From: Leguminivora glycinivorella
Lineage: Eukaryota > Arthropoda > Insecta > Lepidoptera > Tortricidae
Direction: 5' to 3'
Length of the DNA: 64,000 bases
Assembly (NCBI RefSeq): GCF_023078275.1
Contig: NC_062985.1
Span: 3,720,001 to 3,784,000, forward strand
The notes under the pieces are model-generated. The model saw only the letters and a program-made list of their open reading frames with translations, searched no databases and was not told where the DNA came from. Shown here piece by piece: positions 24,401 to 36,400 of the stretch. Position 1 is the stretch's first letter; every line of letters begins with the position of its first letter. The translations under genes were made by a program, and so were the position numbers.

Positions 24401-27400
24401 CAATACTTCTGGAGTTATGGTCGATTTTCTAAAACTCAATATCCGCCATCTTGGATTGGCGGCCATTTTGTTTAGCTACCATTTTGAGATGGCAATCATG
24501 GTTTTTTAACATCCCTATAAGCCTACCTAACTGCTGTAAAAAGGAAACTTAGTACCCCCAAATTATACCGAATTCTTCACTGGCCCATGGACTATAAACA
24601 TTCTAAGAATATGGGACAAATTGTCAAAACTGAGGTTCAAAAGTTTTAAGCCTGTGTCGAGAGATGGCAGTCCATGCACGTTGACTACACATTTTACTTT
24701 GACAGTAACTCTCTATAATACTCTATCCTCTTTGCTATAAACGAACTGCAACAGACATCTGAAATCCTAATAAATATTACCTGGAACAGAGCTCCATCGC
24801 TCCAGTCTCCGAACCAGTTGAGCACACAGCGGTTGAATAGCGCAGGCGAGGTCGCCGCGCGGTCCTTCAGACCCTCCGAGGAAGGATTCATCGTGAACAC
24901 TACGTGCAAGTTGCGCATCACTTGTCCAGTGAACCTAAAAAAAAATCATGTGTTTTGAAACATATACACTTATTTCACTAGGCAAGGCCGAAATCTCTTT
25001 TAGGGTATATTTTCAAGCCTCGTGAATATCAGCTGCCGCTTCGTTGGCAAAGTTGGAAATGTCGGCTGACTACAAATGAATACATAGATAAATTAAATTA
25101 AATTTTACACATCAAAATCCATTGATTATTTTAAATCTATTAAAATATATAAATTAGGCTCATGAAGTTTGTTCCAATATCTCATAAGATCATGAGATCA
25201 ATATCTATCCTGAAGGCTAATGAGTAAAAAGGTATGTATGGGAAAGGCAAGGTGTGTATGAGTCGTCGTGAGTTAATTGTTTAAATATTACACGAAACTA
25301 AAAATACTTCTACAAAATCAAGTGACATATAAGAAATCGATAAATAGTAAAATGTACTAACCACTTGTAGAGTTCGTCGTTGGAGTCGAGCATCAAGCCC
25401 TCTCGCTGCGCGCCCTCCTTGCACTGAGTCATGAGCGCCGCGAACTCGTCGCCTTCGAACAAACCGGGCACCTACAAACATTAGAAAATCATGAATTAAA
25501 GTGCTAAGTGAATATTTTGCCTTAAAATGTCTTATAAGGGTATAATACACTTTCAAAATATATAAAAACGGGTAGCAGGTTGAAAACAGGCTTTAGATCT
25601 CACATATATTATACTACTCTTTGCTTTAGATGAGCGAAACATACCGAGAAATTTGTGACTTAAAAGCTCACAAAGGGAGTTGCCCTTCTCAGTTTATTTT
25701 GCCTTCACATTCAGTTTTTTTTACTCGGCTAGCAATACCTTTTTCCTATTATTATCCTTTTTATTCAATAACCTCTCCGTTGGCCAACAGCGTATTCATA
25801 CGTTCTAGGAAGCCGCTGCCGAGAACGTTGGACCCGTTCGGTATAAATGCGACCTTCTCGTCGCAGTACCGACAGCAGGAGCAGCAGGGGCAGGAGGATT
25901 ATTATCCAGAGGAGGAAAATGAGGACGTCGACCACTTTCGGTAGTACTAGTATGTTTTTTGTTTTTATAGTTACCTCTCCGTTAGCGAGCAATGTGTTCA
26001 TACGCTCTAAGAAGCCGCTGTCTAGCACGTTAGACTCGTCCAGAATGAAGGCAACCTTTTCGTCGCGACAGCCGGCGCGGCGGAGCACTGAACGAAGGTC
26101 CTCGTCGAAGTCCGCTCCCGTGTATTTATTGTGCACCTGAATGATGAAAGTGATTAGAAAAGTGTGGCAAAGTTAATTTTGGTCAACTCCTTTCAAATCC
26201 TCAAACACACAAAGTGAGCTTCCAAAAGTGGGTGTCCAAGCGGCCACCTAAATGACGCACTAGAATCTGTAGGCCTAGCACATGATGGCCGCGAGGGTAT
26301 GTAGCCGCGAGATAGATCACACGTCTTCTTCTAACTGTATTAATGACATAAGGACGGGTAGTCTATCTCGCGGCAATCATGTGCTAACCCTGCTGATTCT
26401 TTATAAAAACTTTCTTTGAAGGACGGACGCCTGTAAGACAAATTGTAAGTGAGGACAGAAAGGACGTCAGGGTCTAACGATCGTGAAATATGGAACAGTC
26501 GACGTCGATCGACAGTTTCTACAACAATACAAATAACAAATCGATTGATGTGGTAACGATATAAGGCCTCCGGGCCAGATCCGATCCGCGAGACCGTCGT
26601 TCGGCCTGCCAGAGAGAAAAAGCCCATATAGGTACTAATACGCCGACCCAGCCTAGAGTTGTGGGAACTTCTGATTTATACAATTGTAACGGTAAAATGT
26701 ATACCTTGATCTGGAAGATGCTAAGCCCGTTCATCCAAGCGACGAAGCGACTGAGGGTTGTCTTGCCAGCGCCGGAGACTCCAATGAGCAGCAAGTGCCC
26801 TTGCGGCTGACGGAAGATACGGTCGATACGCAGAACGTGGTCCAATACTTCATCGAAGAGGACGAGAGGTACGTCTAACTCTTCTTCGTAGAACACCTGA
26901 AAAAATTGTTAAACAGATTAATGCTGATGGTAAAATTATTTGAACGATACCTAGGAATATGCTTTTGTAACTTGGGACTCAGCTATAAATTGTTACCAAA
27001 GACATATGTAACTCCGTATAGACGGATAAAGTCTAAGAATAAAACGTACCTCAATGCCCTTGAGAAAAAGGTACGGTGGCCTAGATTACACTTTTGGGGA
27101 ACGCTCAGATAGATGGCGCTAATATTAATATTTGACATTTTAACACATATCAAGCTAACAATATGGGCCAAATTGTCAAAACTGAGGTTAAAAAGTTTTA
27201 AGCTTGTGTCGAGAGATGGCAGTCCATGCACTGTGATTACACATTTTACGTTGACAGTAACTCTCTACAATACTGGATCCTCTTTGTTGTTACTTAGATA
27301 TTCGACAAAAGCAATGGAATAACGCGATACTGCTCTAGATCGAGTAAAGTGGTGTGCTCTTACGCTGGAGTCCAACACTCGTTTAGGGCCATCGCACTAG

Positions 27401-30400
27401 TCAAGTAAGTAATAGGTAGATAAACAAGGCACAACACTGCTTTACTTGGACGGTAGGTTCTAGGTTCAATGGTAAAGCGGTACCTTCAGTCGGGCCTTGA
27501 CGTATTCACGCAGTTGATCCCTCTCGACTGGTACGTAATCCTTGCTGAGCCAGTTGCTGTACAGGATTGGACGCGCCAATGCTTGCTCGCGGTTGATACC
27601 TTTATTGCAAAAGAAAATGTTGGTTTTAATTTACGGATGTCAACATGAAAAAATGCAATATGATCAAAAAAATATCAGTATCGAAAGATATTAGACAAAC
27701 TGTAAAAGTCCATTTGACAATCAAAATTTATTGTCACCATCATCAAATTGGAGATGGATTGGACACACAAGAAATAACGCGAGCATTGCTCTCGACTGGA
27801 AACCGCAGAATGCAAGCCGTGGCCCCGGGCGCCCTGTCCACTCATGGAAGCGGTACGTCAAAAATGAGCTACGAGCGGCTGGTTTGAGCTGGAGCGAGGT
27901 CACAAGGGTCGCTGAAAATAGGAAGGCGTGCCGCAAGCTTGTGAAGGCCCTTTGCACATCTGGAGTGCCTTAGGTCTACAACAATAACAACAACATGATC
28001 AAATTACGAATCATTGTAATGGTGCACCCCGTTTCCCCGCAACTAAACGGGTCAACCGTTTAGTTTATCTCATTTTTGACATCTCAATACAATATGACAC
28101 TAGAACTAGACTAGAACTACACTAGAACTGTAGGTTCAACTTGACAAAAAATCGTTGTAAACAAGTTACCTGGGAAGAATCTCATGGCAACAGTGTCGAT
28201 GTTCTCATCGGTCCATTGCCTTTCGGTCTCCTCAACCAATCGATCTTGGAAGAGACGGAGAGCCTCGTGCGCCCACAGTCTTACTAGGCCTTCCACGTTC
28301 AAGTTGTCAAGGGGTCTGGGGAGCAAATGTATAGTTTATTTTAACAGGTAGCGAAAGAGATGACGACTCCACGAATTAATGAAGTGGTTCAATCGTAACA
28401 AAAAGTATACTAATTTACATTATAGCTTTGTGTACCTATGCTATAAGCTGCGTAGTGTAGCGGTATAAACGAGTTTAATCAGGCTGAAATTAAAATGTCT
28501 GTGTCTCACGTGAGAAGCCATCAATTCTCAAAATTCTCAAAACAAGATGTCTTCATTTTAAATCTGTCTTTGGGTATATCGTGAATGCAATTGCTGTACC
28601 CTGCTTCCTCCAACCATTTGTTTTGTTTTTGAATTTGGAACCTTTATTACACAATAAAAGTTCAAAATAAATTTTCGAATATGTACAAAAATGTGTACCC
28701 AAGGACTGAAGATTGGTAACCTTACCTGATAGCCTCACAGATGCCTCGCACCCATCTGGTCATTTCTCTAGGCGAGTATACGTAGTGCGGTTGCATGTCT
28801 TGTGTGAAGCGTTCTTGTGAAGCCAGGTATAGTTTCACCATGGCTTGAGTCAACGGTTCAGCGTAACCGCGAAGAGCGGGCTGCATGCGGAGCATGGCTC
28901 GGGTGAAAGTTCCGTAAATCTGTGAAAAAAAAAACATTTTATGTACTCGTATAAGAAGTACACACTAATATAACTCTCGCAGGTATAGTAGGCATATCTG
29001 AAGATTGACACTGAACAGCACAGCTTTTATTGCGTGGATAGGCATCATCCACGAAATAAAAGCTTTCCAAAAGTTCAGCTTTCAGAAGAATTATTGTTTG
29101 CAACAAAACCTGTCCAGTATCTTATCGTGTTTTCTTTTACAATCATATAAATTCACTGAAAAACATGTGTGTTAGGTTGGACTCGATCTATTCACATATC
29201 TACTGTAGCGATCGGGTTCGGTTCTACTCCCTAATGGCACGTGTACACGGTGCAAGAACTCGCATGCTAAGTTCATTACATTGCTGTGTTTGATTGAGAT
29301 GTAACTAAAATCGCATACGAGATCGCGCGCCGTGTAAATGGACATTTATTGTCCCAAGATTACTGTACCTGTTCGAGTGAGGTCTCTCCAGGGTAGTCCA
29401 CATAGATGACGGGTACATGCCGCAGCAGTCGGTGTGAGAGCGGCTTACGGCCCGGGTCAGTCGGCGGGTTGCAAGCACCTACGAACTGTATGCGCTCCAA
29501 GTGGACCCAAGAATGATCTGTAAAAGTTAAAATGTGAGTGAAGAGTAAGTAATTACATTTTGCCCTATAGTCCTACCATTCTCAACACCTCATCGCTTTC
29601 GATGCCGAGTTTAAACTTACAGTGGATGTTGCCTATCGTAAGAGATATCGTTCACTTGGTTAAACCGAACTTGCTTCTAAACTATGTTCTAGGCGCACGG
29701 TTAGTTGGGTGGTTAATTGTTAAAGATGGGTAATGTAATGTGCACTATAACCGAGCGAAATCATTATACCAATATAAACAACTACTGCGAGCTAGTTGTT
29801 TGTTCCAACGCCATATTCTACATGGCGACCCTGCCATAACCACCAAGAAGACTGTCTTCTAGCAACATTATACTAAAATCTACAATATTAAAATCTTACC
29901 GCTCGCTCTGTAGAAGCCTTTGTGCTCAAGCAGCTGTCTCAGGAAAGATATGACGCGCTGCGTGCCGTACTGGTCCATGTCAGGCAAGTTGATCTCATCA
30001 CAGAACAACACCAGCCATTTGCCCAGCTGAAAACAAACATTTTGTTTACAAACACGATAAGTGAAACCACAAATTCGATAGCCATCTTGCAGTCTTTTGA
30101 GATAGACAAACAAGCAAACGAAAAACCATAGGAACAGTCGGTTCGATGCAACCTACCCTTAGTAATCTATCTTTTTCACCAGCCTTTCACATCCTGAAGC
30201 ACTAACCTGAACAGGTGCCAACACAACGCCATTAGGAGTCTTTCTATACTCGCAGTAGTGATCGAAGGTCTTCAGCAGCAGTTCAGGGGTAGTGGCTGAC
30301 GAGAAGTTAAGGCCGACCACCTCCATGTCGGGCAGCGCTCGAAGCGCGGAGAATAGCGTCATGGTTTTACCGGAACCGGGCGGGCCGCATAGTACTGTAA

Positions 30401-33400
30401 AACATGATGATGTTAGGATTTGGTCTTAAATCGATGCAGGGCGCTCTGATAAGTAACATTGTTGCTCAGCGTCTATATTTCCTTGTTGAAGAGGAAATGA
30501 ACGGCGAAGAGTTACTGTCGGGCGACAATTGCCAGTATTGTGAAATAGGCCACTGGTCACATTGAAAAGACACATGTGACAACATTTTTGCAGCATGTGA
30601 TTCTATATGTTGCATACAAGAATCTAAAAAGAAGCAAAAATTTGTTCCGACGCATAGCTTTTTTACTTTTACTTAATTTTACATCGCAATAGTTGAACTG
30701 TAATGCTGTAAACTCAAAATAAAAATCATTGTCCTGTCACGGTCGCCATGTAACGACAACACCACCAGCCAATCTTGAGGCTGAACTTTTCTTACCCAGT
30801 GGCTTGTGTTCGGCGAGCCAGGTGTACAGCAGGGCCTCATGGCGCACAGTGTCGAGCGTGGGAACTACCACGTCGGGCGCAGCGACCTTATGCGTCTCTA
30901 CTTCGATCTGCGGAACCTTGGCTGACCACGGCACCCATTCACCGGTGATCGACACCTAGATAAGGAATTTAATTTTAATCTAGTATATACGTGTTAAACG
31001 ATATTACATAATAAAAACCACAGAAACCTATCTTCAAAGTCAATTTTAAAATATCAATGGTAGGAAGTATAAAATAGCAAAGGTCAAAAAGCTCACTTTT
31101 GAATGTAAGTGGTAGTATTATTGCTTTCCTTATTGTTTGCTACATTGTAAGTGCAAATTAAAGTCTTATTCGTGCTATTATTTACAGTTCTAATTGATGA
31201 AAGAAGAAGCTTACCTCAAAGTCAATGATGTGTTGATTTGGCCCGCAGTTAGGCAAAGGCATAGTACTTGCTGATCTTATAAAGTCACCCAACTCGTTTC
31301 GATCCTAAAAAAACACATTTAATCTTTAGCATCGAACCACTACACATTTAATTACAAAAAAAAATTGAAATGAATTTACCTTGAGTTTAGCGTCACCAGC
31401 AAAGGACCAAAGAAGGGAGTAGACAAGCCATTTCGGCACGTAAGCTTCCAACTGTTCGTTCGTTACTGGGAAGTCGGGATGCTGGCGGTTGTAGGCGAGA
31501 ATGTTCCTGTAAATATAATGTTATATAAGTAAAAATATGTGACAGACAGACAGACGGACTGAGTAGCACCATAAGGGTTCCTTTGGAACGGAATCCAAAA
31601 ACTGGTTCAGGTCGTGTCATACCAGAAAATTAAAGAATTGGAGATTGCTCCACCGACAAGAGGACAGCTCTTAAGAGGCCGTCAATATCAAAAAGTAGAA
31701 AATCGTAAAATTGGTAGTTTTCTACGTCCGGTTTTAGTTTCAGTATATACTTATTGATAAGAAAAGCACTTGTTTTAAACAGCGCGTATTCTTATCTACA
31801 AAATCAGTAGTTAACATCAAGGAAAAGTTACTCCCTGAATTAATTATGATTTTTTTCCTGACGCTAGTTTAAGAAAACCCGCAAATAGTGCTCACGTCTG
31901 AGTGAGCTGAGCTCAATTTTGTATACTTTAGGCTGCTAAAATTGATATTGTCGCATTACTTATATCCTAAACTAAAAATTCAGTAGTTTACATGTGTGTT
32001 ATCATGCTACTAAAATACAGTAAATGGAAGTTAAACGACATCAATATTTGTCTAAAAATACTTCGAATCAAATGGCAATTACTTCGAAAACCTTTTAGGC
32101 AAACAAAAGGCTTTCTTGATAATTATAAACCTTAAGTATGTGTATGCAAAATAGTGTGTAATACAAATCAGGAAACACTTCCAATTTTAGATACATACTT
32201 ACTTAAAGTTGTAACTAAAATGCGGTCGGCCCCTGTCGGCATCTTCATAAATTTGAATATGTACGACCGTGTTTTAGTTTTAAAATAATGTTATTTTATA
32301 AGCTAGATAACTGGACTACAGAATTATTACCTTTTCATATTTTTCCTTACAAAGAGAACGAATAAAATCAATGTTGAATATAAACTTTCGTAAATTTTCC
32401 ATACAAACGTCAAAACTGCGAACAGATTCTATTGAGTCAGACGCCCGATCGGGCTCGTTCGAAGCAGACGTGTCGCCAAATTTGCTCCAATGACATTTGT
32501 TTTTGACACTGGAAATCATATACGGATACAAAAAGATTGCCAGTGCTATGAATGTATTCAAAAGTATTAAGGTAAATAAATATCGTCACGTCTAAAAGAG
32601 GCTCAGTTTAAAATCGTTTTTTTTTGTGTTGTTTACTACTTATTATTGTTGAGAAATAAAAAAATATATGTAACTTTAATACAATGATAAGAAATATAGG
32701 TATTTTTTGTCTTCTAAACTTTATTAAAATGAAAGAGTTTTAAAATTAATTTTTACTCGTTGGACTTTATTTTCATTATACTGGTCACATTATTTAGTGT
32801 GTCAGTGTGTGTAACATTCTCTTCTACGAAGAGACATTCAGTGTGGCGTATGAAAAAACTAACAGAACTAATCATTATAATTATATTCTATAAACGATTA
32901 TTTACGTAAATGGCGAAATTATTAATTGTAATAATATATTATCTTATCACAAAATTGTTCTGTATGACTTACCTTCTTACGTTCAATATAATTTTTAAAT
33001 GGTGTTTGCACACGGGGCACGTAACCTTAGATTCAGACAACTTTAACTAAATTTTGAAAATTATTATTTTAATGAAGAATTCTATATATGGCAACAATTT
33101 TACATGTAAACTGACTGTCAACCTCTGTTCATACATAACCTCAACCTTTGTCTCAGTGCATTTATAACGGATGTTATAATGGCTAAACCGATCAGGAACA
33201 GTGAATTATTTTAATTCATTCGGAAAAGGGTTTAACCATTTATAATTAGAATAAACGAAGCACTGTTTTTTACACCAGAGTTGTTTTGATTTTATATGGT
33301 GTTTGCACAAATTTATTTTGAAAAATAATCTGAGTCAATTCGTGTGAGATGGTAACACTAAATTGACACTGTCCGCAATCTAAACACGCGGCAGCGTGTC

Positions 33401-36400
33401 AAGCCAAGTTCAAGTAACCGAACTGGCAGACAACATCGTGTGTAATACACGAACTATTTGGAGCCTCTATGGGCGTCCTCACAACAAAAACTATTTCACA
33501 TAAACGTCTTAAATTTGGCTCTTATATTGATATTTGTGACATACATATTATGTGCCTGTCGTGTTTGTTTCACCGGATGGTCTGATCGGAAGATTAGACC
33601 ATTTCGTTGGATCTCCTTCTTGTTTATGTCTTATTATTTGTAACGTTTATTTTGTGTGTGTGTTAACGAATAAATTAATTATATTCTATTCTATTAAAAA
33701 AGTTATAAGAAATGATATTTTATGTCATCAATTGTCATAAAACATTTTGAGGACTGCCATTGAACTTGGCACCCGTTTAGATCTCACTGCTTTTGTCGTT
33801 GACGCCAACAACCAAGGCATATATAATATTGAACTTGGCTCATATTTCCCTTTTTTGGTTTTGATGGGATTTTAACGTTACAACTGATCTTCAGTGAAAC
33901 TATAGACCTGTCTTAAGTTCCTCTCACTTAGGTCACTGACCTCTTCCAGTAAATTGCGGTAGTGTGCGAAAAGTATGTTGGTGAGTGTGACGTGCGTTAG
34001 TGTGTGTAAATGGGGTAATTTGACAGATACTGAATTTTTACCCATCGTGACGGGCTCTTAAGTGTGATGAAGAAAAAAAAAGAAGTAGAGAAATTATTTA
34101 ATACTAATAGATAATTTTATCATTGCCACGTCGGCGTCGCGTCGAGTTGTAACGGTAACAAATATATATCTGTCTCACCTAACACCGCGGTTCAACATGG
34201 AGTGTAAGGAAGATAGCGCGCGATGGCGAGTGAAGTCCATGATGTGATCGAGCGAGACGGCGCGTTCGAAACATTTCACAACTAAGCCATCGCCGAAGAA
34301 TAGGGGTTGGAGAATCATGGCCACGTCGCGTTGAGTCTGAAATATATAATGATATTAGTAAATCTAATCTCATAAGTCATACATCAAACAGATGAAATGA
34401 CGATCAATATTATACTCGTATTTTATAACTACAGTGTCGTACCAGGCAGGCAATTATGGTCGCGCGATAAATGATAAAATAGCAGGCCGTCCCTATCGCA
34501 CTATTTGTAAGTGCGATAGGGACGGCCCGATGTTTTATCATCTATCGCGCGACCATGATTGCCTACAGGACACTAAAAGGCTGGCTGCACCGACAAGAGC
34601 CCCACCATTAAATTGAATTGAAATTGAATGTTGTTGGCTGGCAATTTAAACCAGTTCGACTCTTATACTACTTTATCTTACGATGCAGTGTTGTTTACCT
34701 GTAAAGCTGGAGACAAGATGTTTTCCGTGGCATTCTGGTCACCACCCGCAGCTGGAGCGGCCATCACGATGCTGAAAGAATCTTCTTCACCATCCTCCAG
34801 AGGAATGTTTCTCAATCTGAACAGAAATTATACGATTATCCATACAGTTTTTTTGTACTTTTCTACTAACTTTTACTTAACTAACATTTATTTTAGGTTA
34901 ATGAATAACGGTGATGGTAATTTGTAAAATAATGAAAGGGGAAATTCGTACCTCAACAGATAGTTTTCGAAGATCATCTCTGTGGTAAGTACGTCCTGAG
35001 AGAACCAAACCATACCGCAACGCGATACCGTAGCAAGGGTAGCATATTTAAGATCTTGGACCTGAAAACAAATATAGAAGACTGTCAATTTTGAGCGATA
35101 TACCATTACGCAAGCTAGAAATCAGAACAGCCTACAAAGGATGTATATATATATATATATTTTTTTTTTAACAATTCGATATCGGGTCAGCAAAAGGAAA
35201 AATATCACAAGCCTGTCGTGCATACCGGCTTGCGGCTGCGTGTGCGTAGACATGACTTGCGCCTTACATTATACTTATCCTTATGAGATACGTTACACCG
35301 CTTGCGAGACGAGTGCATGCAAAGCTCAAACATTGAATTAACTTTAATCGTTGATACTAACTTACTATAATACTAACCTCAAATATGACCCGGACATTAG
35401 GTGGCAGCGACAGACGCTCGCCGTTGGGCAGTGTGAGTAGCTTGTTATCATCCAGCACCGAGTTCAAGTTCTCCACCCACTCGGGGTCGAATATGGTCCA
35501 CTGTAGACACAACTAACCTCAAACATGACCCGGACATTAGGTGGCAGCGACAGACGCTGGCCGTTGGGCAGTGTAAGTAGCTTGTTGTCATCCAGCACAG
35601 AGTTCAAGTTCTCCACCCACTCGGGGTCGAATATGATCCACCGTAGACACAACTAACCTCAAACATGACCCGGACATTAGGTGGCAGCGACAGACGCTCG
35701 CCGTTGTGCAGTGTAAGTAGCTTGTCATCCAGCACCGAGTTAAGTTCTCCACCCACTCGGGGTCGAATATGATCCACTGTAGACACAACTAACCTCAAAC
35801 ATGACCCGGACATTAGGTGGCAGCGACAGACGCTGGCCGTTGGGCAGTGTAAGTAGCTTGTTGTCATCCAGCACAGAGTTCAAGTTCTCCACCCACTCGG
35901 GGTCGAATATGATCCACCGTAGACACAACTAACCTCAAACATGACCCGGACATTAGGTGGCAGCGACAGACGCTCGCCGTTGGGCAGTGTAAGTAGCTTG
36001 TCATCCAGCACCGAGTTCAAGTTCTCCACCCACTCGGGGTCGAATATGATCCACCGTAGACACAACTAACCTCAAACACGACCCGGACATTAGGTGGCAG
36101 CGACAGACGCTCGCCATTGGGCAGTGTAAGTAGCTTGTCATCCAGCACCGAGTTCAAGTTCTCCACCCACTCGGGGTCGAATATGATCCACCGTAGACAC
36201 AACTAACCTCAAACATGACCCGGACATTAGGTGGCAGCGACAGACGCTCGCCATTGGGCAGTGTGAGTAGCTTGTTATCATCCAGCACTGAGTTCAAGTT
36301 CTCCACCCACTCGGGGTCCACATCGCCGTCGAATATGATCCATTGGCGCTTGTTGATCTCGCCACGAACGTTGTCAATGATTTTTCTAAAAGTAAAAGTT

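Larger units (their letters stand above)
20601..24595. mobile_element. Large inverted-repeat element, about 4 kb, nested
   Basis: Arms 20601-21149 and 24062-24595 are near-identical inverted copies of about 540 bases, for example TGGGGGTACTAAGTTTCC against its complement at the other end. Outer ends read ATAGTCCATGGGCCAG and its inverse. No transposase frame was recognised. The interior holds a second inverted-repeat element and a retrotransposon fragment. The unit sits in the intron where one dynein exon is missing. Confidence 0.8.

Noticed and set aside
25630..25944. Plus-strand open frame of 104 codons
   Set aside because: It is the antisense shadow of the duplicated AAA4 exon region with no family resemblance.
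33458..33643. Small hydrophobic frame as a peptide gene
   Set aside because: No splice or family support, AT-rich intron context, overlapping frames of equal quality.
35378..36207. A CRISPR-like array, because units are regular
   Set aside because: Units are 136-140 bases of exon sequence with no unique spacers, inside an animal gene.
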